Shown piece after piece: positions 10,443-20,171 of a DNA stretch of 64,000 nt (position 1 is its first letter; each line of letters starts with the position of its first letter). The notes below the pieces were generated by a model that saw only the letters and a program-made list of their open reading frames with translations, did no database searches and was not told where the DNA came from. The position numbers and the translations under genes were made by a program. The DNA comes from an uncultured Muribaculaceae bacterium (GTDB taxonomy: Bacteria > Bacteroidota > Bacteroidia > Bacteroidales > Muribaculaceae): NCBI GenBank assembly GCA_947628305.1, contig CANQZG010000012.1:26226-90225 (forward strand), written 5' to 3'.

Positions 10443-11369
10443 ATGAAATTCCATATAAAATCCTATATCGTTCTCACAACGCTCCTGTGCACACCTGCCA
10501 TATCGGTTGCGCAGCTATCCCATGTGCCTAATCCCGATGTCCCGTCATCAATGACATACTGTGGCAATAAGGTCGACCTCGACCGTACTGACATGTATGA
10601 ACGTCTCGACCGAGAATTGACAGCTTTGGCCTATACCCATGGCTCGACATTACTCACAATAAAGAGAGCCAATCGGTTTTTCCCGGTAATGGCCCCCATT
10701 TTAAAGAAAAACGGTGTGCCTCTCGACATGCTGTACCTTGCATGCGTCGAGAGCACACTCGACACGCGTGCGCTGTCTCCGGCAAAAGCGGCCGGATTAT
10801 GGCAGTTCCTTGCCGATACAGGGCGACAATACGGACTTGAAGTGAATGAATATGTCGATGAACGGTACAACACCGAAAAAGCGACCGAGGCGGCATGCCG
10901 ATATCTAAAGAATGCCTACAACCGTTACGGCAACTGGGAATCGGTCGCCGCAAGCTACAATGGCGGAATTGGCCGAATCTCAAGCGAATTGTCAAAACAA
11001 GGGGTGGAGTCGGCATTTGATTTATATCTTGTCAACGAGACCAACCGATACAATTTCCGTATAATGGCAACAAAACTCATCATGGAGAATCCGGCCAAAT
11101 ATGGATTCACATTACGTGCCGACCAATTATACCAACCCATTCAATGTGATATCGTGGAAGTCAAGACCCCGGTAGAGGATTGGGCGTCATGGGCCAAGGA
11201 ACACGGTATAAACTACATGACACTACGTGATTACAATCCTTGGATAAGAGCCAAAAACCTTCCCAACAAGAGCGGAAAGACCTATAGCGTGAAAATCCCA
11301 AAGAAAGAGTCAATGTCACATAGCAAGCAAGGACACACCACATATAACGTCAAGTGGATTGCAAAATGA
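10443..11369 (+). CDS. Lytic transglycosylase, MltD/SLT type
   Basis: 308-residue exported murein hydrolase (N-terminal signal peptide ending near AISVAQ) that would cleave the MurNAc-GlcNAc bond in the periplasm. The SLT domain spans about 80-200. Visible features: the catalytic Glu in LACVESTLD (about 101), GLWQF, and the SYNGG motif near 178. The C-terminal ~70 residues (NYMTLRDYNPWI, then GKTYSVKIP) resemble a LysM-like wall-binding tail but are too divergent for a firm call. Its stop codon overlaps the uvrA ATG as ATGA, so the two genes are probably cotranscribed and translationally coupled. Confidence 0.88.
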   Translation: MKFHIKSYIVLTTLLCTPAISVAQLSHVPNPDVPSSMTYCGNKVDLDRTDMYERLDRELTALAYTHGSTLLTIKRANRFFPVMAPILKKNGVPLDMLYLACVESTLDTRALSPAKAAGLWQFLADTGRQYGLEVNEYVDERYNTEKATEAACRYLKNAYNRYGNWESVAASYNGGIGRISSELSKQGVESAFDLYLVNETNRYNFRIMATKLIMENPAKYGFTLRADQLYQPIQCDIVEVKTPVEDWASWAKEHGINYMTLRDYNPWIRAKNLPNKSGKTYSVKIPKKESMSHSKQGHTTYNVKWIAK

Positions 11370-14233
11370 AAACAGGCACGGAAGTAAATATTGAAAACCC
11401 GGAAGCGGTCGAGGAATTATCAGTCCTTGGGGCGAGAGTACACAATCTAAAAAACATTGATGTCTCCATCCCCCATAATTCATTGACTGTAATAACCGGT
11501 TTAAGCGGAAGCGGCAAATCATCATTGGCATTCGACACAATCTATGCCGAGGGACAGCGACGTTACATCGAGACATTCTCTTCCTACGCACGGAATATGC
11601 TCGGAAACCTTGAACGTCCTGACGTAGACAAAATAACCGGTCTTGCCCCAGTGATTGCCATAGAACAGAAAACAATCAACCGCAATCCACGTAGCACCAT
11701 AGGGACGACAACTGAAATATATGATTTCCTCCGTCTGTTATATGCAAGAATCGGGACTGCCATAAGTTATCTTTCGGGAAAACCGATGATAAAATACACC
11801 GAGGAACAGATTGTATCATTGATTCTTGACAACTACGACGGCCACAAGGTATATGTGCTCGCTCCGCTTGTGAAAAACCGTAAAGGCCATTACAAGGAAC
11901 TGTTTGAACAACTGCGCAAGAAAGGTTTTCTCACTGTCAGGGTCGACGGGGAATTGCGTGAAATAACATTCGGGATGAAACTTGACCGTTACAGGAATCA
12001 TGACATTGAACTGGTCATTGACAGACTAAAAGTGTCATCCAAAGACCGCGAGCGGCTTCAATCCACTGTAAGGGATGCCCTTAGACAAGGCGATAAACAA
12101 TTACTCATCTACGATGTAGACCATGATAACGTAAGTTATTACTCCCAATCGCTCATGGACCCCGACACAGGCATCTCCTATCGCGAACCTGCGCCACACA
12201 ACTTTTCATTCAATTCCCCCCAGGGGGCATGTCCGCGCTGCAAAGGCCTGGGATACGTCAATATTGTTGATATTGACAAAATCATACCTAACCAAGGACT
12301 TTCGATTGCCGATGGCGCGATACTACCATTGGGAAAGCAACGTAACTCGATGATATTCTGGCAGATTGATGCAATATGTCAAAAATATGGATGCACAATC
12401 AAGACACCCGTAAAAGACCTCCCTGACGAGGCCATGAACGACATCCTGCATGGGACAACCGAACATCTCAAAATCAATAACGCGACAATGTCCTTGTCCA
12501 ACTATTTCCTTTCCTACGAGGGAATTATCAAATACATCGAGATACAGAGTGCTGAAGACGCCTCATCCTCTGCCCAGAAATGGAGCGGACAATTCTTTTC
12601 GCGTGCCGTGTGCCCCGAGTGTAACGGTGACCGGCTTAACCGTGAGGCGTTACATTTCTACATCGGTGACATGAACATCGCCGACCTTTGTCGACTTGAC
12701 ATCGCCGACCTATTGACATGGAGTGAGACCATAGAGCAAAAACTTTCACCGACCCAACGCATCATAGCCGCGGAAATATTGAAAGAAATCAGGACAAGAC
12801 TCTCTTTCCTGGTTGATGTCGGTCTTGACTACCTGTCACTTAACCGCAACTCCTCTACTCTGTCAGGAGGTGAGAGCCAGCGCATAAGACTGGCGACACA
12901 ACTCGGTTCGGAACTTGTGAACGTCCTCTATATACTTGACGAGCCAAGCATCGGTCTACATCAACGTGACAACAAACGTCTCATCGATTCATTGAAACGA
13001 TTGCGAGACGCATCCAACTCAATCATCGTCGTCGAACATGACAAAGAGATGATGACGGAAGCCGACTATATCATTGATATAGGGCCAAAAGCCGGAAGAA
13101 AAGGGGGCGAAGTAGTCTTTTCAGGCACTCCTGCCCAGATGTTAAAGACTCATACCCTCACAGCTGAATATCTTAACGGTGAACGTGAAATCGAAATACC
13201 GTCAATGCGCCGCCCGGGCAACGGCAGGTTTCTTGAACTGATAGGAGCCACGGGCAATAACCTTCAGGGTGTTGACCTGAAGATTCCATTAGGTACTCTG
13301 ACCTGTGTCGCCGGTGTTTCGGGAAGCGGGAAGTCATCTCTCATAAACGCGACACTGCAACCCATCCTCTCCCGACAGTTCTACAGAAGTGCCCAGCAAC
13401 CACTTCCCTACAAGGAAATACTCGGGCTTGAGAATATCGACAAGGTCGTGACCGTAGACCAGTCGCCCCTCGGACGTTCGCCACGTTCCAATCCCGCGAC
13501 ATATACCGGCGTATTCACCGACATACGCAACCTGTTCGTGGAACTCCCGGAGGCAAAAATCAGAGGATACCGTCCCGGTCGATTCTCATTCAACATTTCA
13601 GGCGGGAGATGCGAGACGTGCAGCGGAAACGGATACCGAACAATCGAAATGAATTTTCTTCCCGATGTACTCGTCCCGTGTGAAGTGTGCGGAGGCAAAC
13701 GGTACAACCGCGAGACACTCGAGGTAAGATACAAAGGGAAATCTATCGCTGATGTACTGGACATGACTATAAACCAGGCCGTAGAGTTTTTTGAGAACGT
13801 CCCTGTGATATTACGCAAGATAAAAGTATTACAGGAAATCGGTCTTGGATATATCAAACTGGGTCAACCTTCATCAACCCTGTCGGGAGGAGAGAACCAA
13901 CGTGTCAAACTCGCGACCGAACTTTCAAAACGAGACACCGGGAAAACTTTGTTCATCCTTGATGAACCGACAACAGGATTACACTTCGAGGATATAAAAG
14001 TATTGCTCGGGGTGTTCAACCGGCTTGTCGACAAAGGCAATACGGTCCTTGTCATCGAACACAACCTTGACGTACTGAAATGTGCCGATTACCTGATTGA
14101 CATGGGACCCGGCGGAGGCAAAAACGGAGGTCGCATCATCGCACAAGGCACTCCTGAAGAAATAGTAACAGGCGACTCCTCCACTGCATCTTTCCTACAG
14201 GAGGAACTGCAAACATACCATAAAGAATCGTAA
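11366..14233 (+). CDS. uvrA: Excinuclease ABC subunit A
   Basis: 955-residue UvrA, the damage-recognition ATPase of nucleotide excision repair, which loads UvrB. It has two ABC ATPase modules: Walker A GLSGSGKSS near 47 and GVSGSGKSS near 655, signature LSGGESQRIRLA in the first half, and LSGGENQRVKLA in the second. It has zinc-finger cysteine clusters (CPRCKGLGY; CPECNGDR; CETCSGNGY with CEVCGGKRY). I start at the ATG at 11366, which overlaps the preceding stop by 4 bases; an in-frame GTG 12 bases upstream is less likely. All diagnostic motifs are intact. Confidence 0.95.
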   Translation: MKTGTEVNIENPEAVEELSVLGARVHNLKNIDVSIPHNSLTVITGLSGSGKSSLAFDTIYAEGQRRYIETFSSYARNMLGNLERPDVDKITGLAPVIAIEQKTINRNPRSTIGTTTEIYDFLRLLYARIGTAISYLSGKPMIKYTEEQIVSLILDNYDGHKVYVLAPLVKNRKGHYKELFEQLRKKGFLTVRVDGELREITFGMKLDRYRNHDIELVIDRLKVSSKDRERLQSTVRDALRQGDKQLLIYDVDHDNVSYYSQSLMDPDTGISYREPAPHNFSFNSPQGACPRCKGLGYVNIVDIDKIIPNQGLSIADGAILPLGKQRNSMIFWQIDAICQKYGCTIKTPVKDLPDEAMNDILHGTTEHLKINNATMSLSNYFLSYEGIIKYIEIQSAEDASSSAQKWSGQFFSRAVCPECNGDRLNREALHFYIGDMNIADLCRLDIADLLTWSETIEQKLSPTQRIIAAEILKEIRTRLSFLVDVGLDYLSLNRNSSTLSGGESQRIRLATQLGSELVNVLYILDEPSIGLHQRDNKRLIDSLKRLRDASNSIIVVEHDKEMMTEADYIIDIGPKAGRKGGEVVFSGTPAQMLKTHTLTAEYLNGEREIEIPSMRRPGNGRFLELIGATGNNLQGVDLKIPLGTLTCVAGVSGSGKSSLINATLQPILSRQFYRSAQQPLPYKEILGLENIDKVVTVDQSPLGRSPRSNPATYTGVFTDIRNLFVELPEAKIRGYRPGRFSFNISGGRCETCSGNGYRTIEMNFLPDVLVPCEVCGGKRYNRETLEVRYKGKSIADVLDMTINQAVEFFENVPVILRKIKVLQEIGLGYIKLGQPSSTLSGGENQRVKLATELSKRDTGKTLFILDEPTTGLHFEDIKVLLGVFNRLVDKGNTVLVIEHNLDVLKCADYLIDMGPGGGKNGGRIIAQGTPEEIVTGDSSTASFLQEELQTYHKES

Positions 14234-14290
14234 CAGCTGCAACCAACCCATTGGATAATTGTTTTCACTTTGAAAACACTAATCAATTAA

Positions 14291-14860
14291 ATGATGAAAA
14301 CAATTATCAATACACGTCTGCCGGAATTTTCGCTTCCGGCCTACGTAAACGGTGAGCTCAAAACTGTCACTGACAAAGATGTCAAAGGTAAATGGGCGAT
14401 ATTTTTCTTCTATCCCGCCGATTTTACCTTTGTGTGCCCGACCGAACTGGTCGATATGGCAGAGCATTATGACAAATTTCGTCAGCTGGGTGCAGAGGTA
14501 TATTCAGTCAGCACCGATACACAGTTCACCCACAAAGCCTGGCATGACGCAAGCGAAAGTATCAGGAAAATCCAGTTTCCCATGCTCGCCGACAAGACCG
14601 GCTATCTGTCAGAATCATTCGGCGTTTTAAACCCGGAAGATTTTCTTGCTTACAGGGGTACATTCATTGTCAATCCTGAAGGAGTGGTCAAAGTCGCTGA
14701 AATCAACGACAATGGCATAGGCCGCAATGCCGATGAGACTGTACGCAAACTTGAGGCCGCACAATTTGTCGCCGAACATGGTGACCAGGTGTGCCCCGCA
14801 CGTTGGCGTCCGGGCGAAAAAACTCTTACTCCCGGCATCGAACTTGTCGGCAAGATATGA
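14291..14860 (+). CDS. ahpC: Peroxiredoxin, alkyl hydroperoxide reductase subunit C
   Basis: 189-residue typical 2-Cys peroxiredoxin that reduces H2O2 and organic peroxides in the cytoplasm. The peroxidatic cysteine lies in FYPADFTFVCPTEL (about residue 47) and the resolving cysteine in QVCPARW near 165, the AhpC/Prx1 arrangement. ahpF is not adjacent, so the reductant is encoded elsewhere. A 7-bp hairpin (GTTTTCA/TGAAAAC, 14261-14277) lies in the 57-base gap after uvrA. Two consecutive ATGs (14291 and 14294) can serve as start. It converges on the PCMD gene with only 4 bases between. Confidence 0.95.
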   Translation: MMKTIINTRLPEFSLPAYVNGELKTVTDKDVKGKWAIFFFYPADFTFVCPTELVDMAEHYDKFRQLGAEVYSVSTDTQFTHKAWHDASESIRKIQFPMLADKTGYLSESFGVLNPEDFLAYRGTFIVNPEGVVKVAEINDNGIGRNADETVRKLEAAQFVAEHGDQVCPARWRPGEKTLTPGIELVGKI

Positions 14861-14864
14861 CAAA

Positions 14865-15839
14865 TCAATATCCGAACGCGACATTGTCAATGTAAAGTGT
14901 CAAACCTTCAGTACCGACATACGGTTCACCTGACCCTGCACTGAACATTACTACCGCATGGGTGGGAACGGCGTTAGCGTCATCCCACCCTTCTTCTATC
15001 ACAGGCATCATCTTTCCTTTGGAATTACGTGCGTAATAGGCATTGTTTTTGGATGAACGCAAGGCGAGATACGGTGCATATCCCGGTTGTCGTGACGCAT
15101 CACCATATTTAATCTTTAGCTGATGCTTGTTTTTCCAAGGAGTGGTTTGACCGAAATGTTCACCCGCAGTCCCCACTCGTTTTGCATGAATCTTACCCTC
15201 ACTGTCCTCCCAACGTCTCTGTAGGAATACAAAGACAACGGCCGAGTCATGTCCGGGAAGAGTTTTTTTACTGCTAAATCCGGTCGACTTGACACGTGAA
15301 TTGGTGGCGGGCATATCCACCTTATAATCAAACACCAATGCAATGGGACGTTTAGTGAACGGAATCCCCATCTCCATCTTGGAGTAAGGATTGGATGTCG
15401 ATGAAATCGGCTCAAGCATCTGCCCCAGGAACATCGACCCAGCAACCATGACATCCATATTTATAATACCAAGGACTTTCACATGTTCCATCTGCGTACA
15501 TAGTTTTGCACATTTGTCAGCGCCTGACCTCACTGCCGGATAGACAGCATTGGAGGTCTTTGTAATGCCTGACACCTTAGCAAGGACATTGGAAGTCGCC
15601 CATGGCGAGCCTCCAAGATTCTTGTATGGGGTGCTGCCGTTTATAGTCCGCGTCGGGGCTATCGCATAAACCTGCTTACTATTACCACCTATGACCGATG
15701 ATTCTTTTATGTTGCGGGTCACCCAGTTGTTCATATCTCCGTAACGCACTTTCTCAAGAGTCAGGGCGGCGGCATCGACAGTAACCGACATAAATAATAT
15801 GGCGAGAGAGGATATTTCCGCTAATTTTGCTATTTTCAT
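14865..15839 (-). CDS. PCMD-domain exported protein
   Basis: 324 residues with a hydrophobic N-terminal signal (about 1-23, ending near VDAAA). The body resembles the PCMD family (putative carbohydrate metabolism domain) of Bacteroidetes: an N-terminal region with WVTRNIKESSVIGG and a C-terminal jelly-roll-like part ending LTLYIDNVAFGY. The family name reflects genomic association, and no enzymatic activity is established. No catalytic residues can be assigned. It is the second gene of a minus-strand pair with the DUF3943 gene (10-base gap), which suggests envelope or glycan-related roles for both. Confidence 0.7.
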   Translation of the reverse strand: MKIAKLAEISSLAILFMSVTVDAAALTLEKVRYGDMNNWVTRNIKESSVIGGNSKQVYAIAPTRTINGSTPYKNLGGSPWATSNVLAKVSGITKTSNAVYPAVRSGADKCAKLCTQMEHVKVLGIINMDVMVAGSMFLGQMLEPISSTSNPYSKMEMGIPFTKRPIALVFDYKVDMPATNSRVKSTGFSSKKTLPGHDSAVVFVFLQRRWEDSEGKIHAKRVGTAGEHFGQTTPWKNKHQLKIKYGDASRQPGYAPYLALRSSKNNAYYARNSKGKMMPVIEEGWDDANAVPTHAVVMFSAGSGEPYVGTEGLTLYIDNVAFGY

Positions 15840-15849
15840 TTTTATGACT

Positions 15850-16809
15850 TTAGAATGTTATTCCGAAATTTATACTGTAACTTGCACCGGGCAATGTACT
15901 GAATGACGAATGATATTCGATACGACGCCGGTGATGAGGTTTGCGTAAAAGCTTTTGTCTATCACGACATTTGTTGCCGAAAAAAAGTCCGAGCACCTCA
16001 TTGACCGGGTCAATGATAAATGCGGCTATATTTCCCAATATCGGAGAACCGAACAAGCGATAATCGTTATTCACGATATGTCGTTTCAACAGATAAAAAC
16101 TTTCACCGAGAATTGTACCCCCTATCGGTGTCACAATCAAGTCTTGAATCGATGGCACTTCATTGAAGCACTCGATTCCGTATTCCCAGAAAAACGTCGA
16201 GATACATGTGCAATAAAGGAAAGACCCCAGAACATTGAAACCTTGGGAACGTGCACTCATGTAATATGCCCCTCCGGCGTATGGATGAAGTATAGCGTTA
16301 AATATCAATTTATCCCCGTCCCACACCGGCCCGGCCCTGAGATGCTTGGCATATCGGTCAAAGAGTGACACCGTTTTCTGCTCCTCCTTGTTCCATGCCG
16401 TGGCATCCTCGGGAAGCATCTGTAAAATCACAAGCGTGGTTATGCCGCCTGCAAACAATACACTCGTGTTTGTCCACAATCTTTTCCAATTGGGACACTG
16501 TGTCGTCATTGAGTAAGGCAACTCATAAATATTACAAGATCCGGGGGGGAACTCTTTAAGCAATAAGGCGGTCATTGTCGAGTCCATGGCGTCCTTGCAT
16601 GGAAAACTATCACATTTTTCAATACCTTCAAGCATCGACACCGTCCGGCCGGACATGGAATCAGGAGCCACCAGCGGTCTAATTATTGTTGTATCGCTTG
16701 AAGTCCCGATAATTTCCGCAGCCTCAACGACATCAAGATTTTCTCCTGACGCGCCGACCCAACACAGTAAGGCGACAATCTGCAATATTACCTTTTCTAA
16801 TGAAAGCAT
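15850..16809 (-). CDS. DUF3943 family exported protein
   Basis: 319 residues with an N-terminal signal or anchor segment. The central part carries the DUF3943 hallmarks: HPYAGGAYYMSARSQG, then STFFWEYGIECFNEVPSIQD and LIVTPIGGTILGE (about 175-245). Several hydrophobic stretches (about 115-135 and 190-240) suggest membrane association. The C-terminal end is beta-rich and finishes in an aromatic residue (SINFGITF), consistent with an outer-membrane protein, but this is inference. The function of the family is unknown. It leads the pair with the PCMD gene and has its own predicted promoter at 16862. Confidence 0.75.
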   Translation of the reverse strand: MLSLEKVILQIVALLCWVGASGENLDVVEAAEIIGTSSDTTIIRPLVAPDSMSGRTVSMLEGIEKCDSFPCKDAMDSTMTALLLKEFPPGSCNIYELPYSMTTQCPNWKRLWTNTSVLFAGGITTLVILQMLPEDATAWNKEEQKTVSLFDRYAKHLRAGPVWDGDKLIFNAILHPYAGGAYYMSARSQGFNVLGSFLYCTCISTFFWEYGIECFNEVPSIQDLIVTPIGGTILGESFYLLKRHIVNNDYRLFGSPILGNIAAFIIDPVNEVLGLFFGNKCRDRQKLLRKPHHRRRIEYHSSFSTLPGASYSINFGITF

Positions 16810-16861
16810 AGTTGAAACGAAAAAGAAATACGAGGATATATAATCTCATTTTTCTTTTTAA

Positions 16862-16869
16862 CAAAATTA
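16862..16869 (-). promoter_or_regulatory. Promoter of the DUF3943-PCMD pair, TAATTTTG
   Basis: The reverse complement reads TAATTTTG, giving a leader of about 49 bases to the DUF3943 ATG. A second identical match sits at 16896-16903. The 490-base gap 16810-17299 otherwise holds this AT-rich promoter region and the repeat element at 17015-17292. Confidence 0.5.
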
Positions 16870-16987
16870 GTATAAAAAAGGTCGATGCTAAAACTCAAAA
16901 TTATCCTTTTAGGATAGAATAACCGCAGTTTTAGGAACAAAGCCACAAAATAAGCTATCGCTCGACTTTTCCGGCTCAACTTTGTTA

Positions 16988-16995
16988 TATCTTTG
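16988..16995 (+). promoter_or_regulatory. Plus-strand -7 element TATCTTTG upstream of the repeat element
   Basis: TATCTTTG matches TAnnTTTG and points toward the barrel protein at 17300, but a 278-base repeat element lies between. It is probably the gene's ancestral promoter. Confidence 0.5.
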
Positions 16996-17014
16996 TAACT
17001 TGTTTCAACTATAA

Positions 17015-17292
17015 GAGATTGTCTAAAATTTTCTCATAAGAATTTTTAAGTGCTATTTCGGAGGGAATTTTAAAGGACGAGCGAGGATAATATTGAAATA
17101 TTTGACGAGCGAGAACTTAAAAATTGACCCGAAAGAGCCTTGACAATCTCACAAAAGCAAAATAAAGACGGTGTTTTACGCGCTTTCCGCCCTTTGACTC
17201 GGTCATGATGCCCGCATCACTCCCTCGTCTTCATGACGGAAATCATCGCAAAACACCTACAAAAATTCAATGATAAAAATTTAGACAATCTC
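17015..17292. mobile_element. MITE-like repeat element, copy A
   Basis: A non-coding 278-base element with inverted ends, GAGATTGTCTAAA at the left and its exact complement at the right (17280-17292), flanked on both sides by TAA (17012-17014 and 17293-17295), which fits a 3-bp target duplication. The left half is itself a fold-back: GAGATTGTC (17015-17023) can pair with GACAATCTC (17142-17150), and AATTTTTAAG (17041-17050) with CTTAAAAATT (17116-17125). It holds a direct repeat GACGAGCGAG (17076 and 17104). The right half folds as GGTGTTTT/AAAACACC, GCG/CGC and TTTCCG/CGGAAA, around an apical TGATG-CCCG-CATCA hairpin (17206-17219). No transposase gene is present. Confidence 0.75.
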
Positions 17293-17299
17293 TAAGAGT

Positions 17300-18469
17300 A
17301 TGTCATGCCGATTTTACCCCTCATTGATAATGCTGTTTCTAAGCATTGCCCTGTCAGCATCAGAGCCTGTCGACAGCGTTGCCACATCGGAGGGGCGACC
17401 ATCCAAAGGCAATATTATAAAACGGTTGATAAACTATTTTGACGAGAGCAACAAGGACAAACCGATGAAACGTGTCGATTTCAGTTTCATCGGTGGCCCG
17501 AGTTATTCCAATGATGCCAAATTAGGAATAGGTCTGGTGGCCGCAGCCTTGTATCGTACTGACATGAATGTCTCACTTCTTCAGCAAAGCAACGTGTCGT
17601 TGTATACCGAAGTGACGACCGCATTGCTATATATGGTCGGCGTGAGAGGGAATCATATCGCCCCCCACGAGGGCTACCGCATAAACTATGACACCAAAGT
17701 ATACTCCTTTCCGACCAAATTCTGGGGAATCGGATACACACGTGCCGTGGACGATGCAAACGAGACATCCTATAAAGACTTTCATGTCAGTCTGCAAGGT
17801 GAAATACTGTGGCAACCAAGAAAAAACTTCTTTATAGGCCCGACATTGGAATTCTGTTATACCCACGCCCACGACATCAAGGGAGATAAAGGCATATCCT
17901 TATGGGAGGGGCAACCGTTAAAGACATCAGACTTTGGTGCCGGACTCACGTTTTCATACGATAGCCGTGACCATCTGACCAATCCATTCTCCGGATGGCT
18001 TTTCAGGGTCGACCAACGATTCTTTCCTCGATTTGCCGGCAATGGCAATCATTCGTTCAGCCTGACAGAGTTCGGCATTAACAAATACTCCCGAATATGG
18101 CGCGGAGGCATACTCGCGACACGTCTTCATGGAAAGTTCACCTACGGTCGCACCCCATGGGGTATGCTGCCTACAATCGGTGGAAGTTACACCATGCGGG
18201 GATACTACGAGGCTCGCTACCGCGATAAATGCGCGATGGATTTAACGGTTGAGTTGCGTCAACATGTATGGAAAAGGAGTGGTGCGGTCTTATGGCTCGG
18301 TGTCGGGTCAGTGTTCCCACGTTTCGCGGCAATGAGATTTGACAGACTATTGCCCAATGCAGGTATCGGGTACAGGTGGGAGTTCAAAAAACGCACCAAC
18401 GTCCGCCTTGACTTTGGGGTAGGTAAAGGGCAGACCGGGTTTATATTCAATATAAATGAAGCATTCTAA
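17300..18469 (+). CDS. BamA/TamA-like outer-membrane beta-barrel protein
   Basis: 389 residues with a signal peptide (cleaved near LSASEP). The rest reads as alternating amphipathic strands of a surface-antigen (D15/Omp85) barrel: FSFIGGPSYSNDAKLGIG at the start, LTFSYDSRDHLTNPFSGWLF near 215, and a C-terminal strand ending FIFNINEAF with terminal Phe. It has no POTRA domains, so it is not BamA itself; short barrels of this type are annotated as BamA/TamA family or patatin-associated barrels. Substrate unknown. The ATG is 4 bases past the TAA that flanks the repeat element, so any transcript from the 16988 promoter would carry the element as its leader. It overlaps the phosphoethanolamine transferase gene by 14 bases. 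Confidence 0.8.
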   Translation: MSCRFYPSLIMLFLSIALSASEPVDSVATSEGRPSKGNIIKRLINYFDESNKDKPMKRVDFSFIGGPSYSNDAKLGIGLVAAALYRTDMNVSLLQQSNVSLYTEVTTALLYMVGVRGNHIAPHEGYRINYDTKVYSFPTKFWGIGYTRAVDDANETSYKDFHVSLQGEILWQPRKNFFIGPTLEFCYTHAHDIKGDKGISLWEGQPLKTSDFGAGLTFSYDSRDHLTNPFSGWLFRVDQRFFPRFAGNGNHSFSLTEFGINKYSRIWRGGILATRLHGKFTYGRTPWGMLPTIGGSYTMRGYYEARYRDKCAMDLTVELRQHVWKRSGAVLWLGVGSVFPRFAAMRFDRLLPNAGIGYRWEFKKRTNVRLDFGVGKGQTGFIFNINEAF

Positions 18470-20171
18470 GATTAAAAATATAAATTCATCCGACTGGCTT
18501 TGGCTGGTTACATTGGTGACGCTTCTCATCCCGAATGCAGCGTTGGCAATCACCGAAAACATGCCGATATTGGCAGCCGTCACCAACATCTTACTGCCGG
18601 CCGGTATCTACGGATTGTTACTTTGTGTGACTCCTAAAGTGGGACGACAGGTGTGGTGGTTATTTATATTCATCTTTCTCGCCGCATTCCAAATTGTATT
18701 GCTCGACCTATATGGACGCTCTGTCATAGCGGTTGATATGTTCCTCAATGTAGTGACAACCAATTCGACTGAAGTCGGTGAATTACTTGGGAATATGCTG
18801 CCGATTATCTCTGTCGTCTGTCTGTTGTATATCCCTGTCCTGACATGGAGTTGCATCGCTATTACACGACATAAGACGATGTCTTCACGATTTGTCACCA
18901 TGGCACGCAAGGCATCGTTATCATCGACTGTCGCCGGTACGCTCGCATTGGTCGCTTGCATATCAGGAGGAGTGCCTGGATATGCCCCCTACCGGGATTT
19001 ATATCCTTTCAACGCCCTCTACAACCTCGGACTTGCAATCGACCGCACCATAAAGGTCAACAACTATCATCTGACATCAGCAGGTTTCACCTATCATGCG
19101 TCGCGAAACGAAAGGAATGACAGTATCAGGGAAATATGTATCATCGTTGTCGGCGAAACTTCACGAGCACGTGACTGGCAATTATATGGTTACCCTCGTC
19201 AAACCACACCACGGCTTTCAAAGAGAATGGGTAATGGAGAACTTGTCGCATTTGACAAAGCTCTTTCTCAATCCAACACTACCCACAAGAGTGTACCTAT
19301 GCTACTGTCACCTGTGACCGCGTTAGACTTTGACAAGGAGATTTATCACACTCGCTCACTAATAACGGCGTTCAAGGAGGCGGGATTCAACACTGTATTC
19401 CTGTCCAACCAACGCCATAACGGCTCTTTTATTGATTTTTTCGGTAATGAAGCCGATGAATGCCGTTTCATCAAGGAAGATAACCATTCCAACCTGTCGA
19501 CAGAAGACCGGGACTTGCTTCCTATAATATCAGATATTATAAAAGGTGGGCAACCTCGGTTGTTGGTAGTGGTACACACATACGGTTCCCATTTCAACTA
19601 CCGTGAACGTTATACCGGCACAGAAGCCCGTTTCCTCCCCGATGATGCCCCCGAAGCTGAGGCGAGATATCGTGAACAACTACTCAATGCATACGACAAC
19701 ACCATACTGTCAACCGACATATTGCTTGACTCAATAATCGCGACCGTTGAACAGTCCGAAGCAATCGGGAGTGTGATTTATACAAGCGACCATGGCGAGG
19801 ATATATTTGATGATTCACGCGAACTGTTTCTTCATGCCTCCCCTTGTCCATCATTCAATCAGGTTCATGTCCCCATGTTTGTATGGCTTTCGAACAACTA
19901 TCGTCAACACCACCCCGATGTCATGGATAATCTCAAGAGGAACAGACATAGGCATTGCTCTCCGTCTGAATCCTTTTGTCATACAGCCTTGGAACTTGGC
20001 GGAATACTTACCCCCTTGAGAAATGACACTCTATCCCTAGCCTCCTCTCTATTTAAGGACAGACCATGGATATATCTTAATGACCACAACAAGGCTGTCC
20101 CTCTAAAAACAGGTGCCGGATTCACCGACGAGGATATAGCGCAACTACTAAAACTTGACAGCCACCAATAA
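18456..20171 (+). CDS. EptA-type lipid A phosphoethanolamine transferase
   Basis: 571-residue inner-membrane enzyme of the alkaline-phosphatase/sulfatase superfamily. The N-terminal ~170 residues form about five membrane segments, followed by a periplasmic catalytic domain. Visible catalytic features: VVGETSRARDWQLYGYPR, whose Thr fits the phosphoethanolamine-carrying nucleophile, the SNTTHKSVP stretch, and the metal-binding SDHGED near 447. These match EptA/MCR-type enzymes, which decorate lipid A and lower binding of cationic peptides. Substrate specificity in Bacteroidales is inferred. It overlaps the upstream barrel gene, implying cotranscription and an envelope-modification unit. Confidence 0.87.
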   Translation: MKHSKIKNINSSDWLWLVTLVTLLIPNAALAITENMPILAAVTNILLPAGIYGLLLCVTPKVGRQVWWLFIFIFLAAFQIVLLDLYGRSVIAVDMFLNVVTTNSTEVGELLGNMLPIISVVCLLYIPVLTWSCIAITRHKTMSSRFVTMARKASLSSTVAGTLALVACISGGVPGYAPYRDLYPFNALYNLGLAIDRTIKVNNYHLTSAGFTYHASRNERNDSIREICIIVVGETSRARDWQLYGYPRQTTPRLSKRMGNGELVAFDKALSQSNTTHKSVPMLLSPVTALDFDKEIYHTRSLITAFKEAGFNTVFLSNQRHNGSFIDFFGNEADECRFIKEDNHSNLSTEDRDLLPIISDIIKGGQPRLLVVVHTYGSHFNYRERYTGTEARFLPDDAPEAEARYREQLLNAYDNTILSTDILLDSIIATVEQSEAIGSVIYTSDHGEDIFDDSRELFLHASPCPSFNQVHVPMFVWLSNNYRQHHPDVMDNLKRNRHRHCSPSESFCHTALELGGILTPLRNDTLSLASSLFKDRPWIYLNDHNKAVPLKTGAGFTDEDIAQLLKLDSHQ

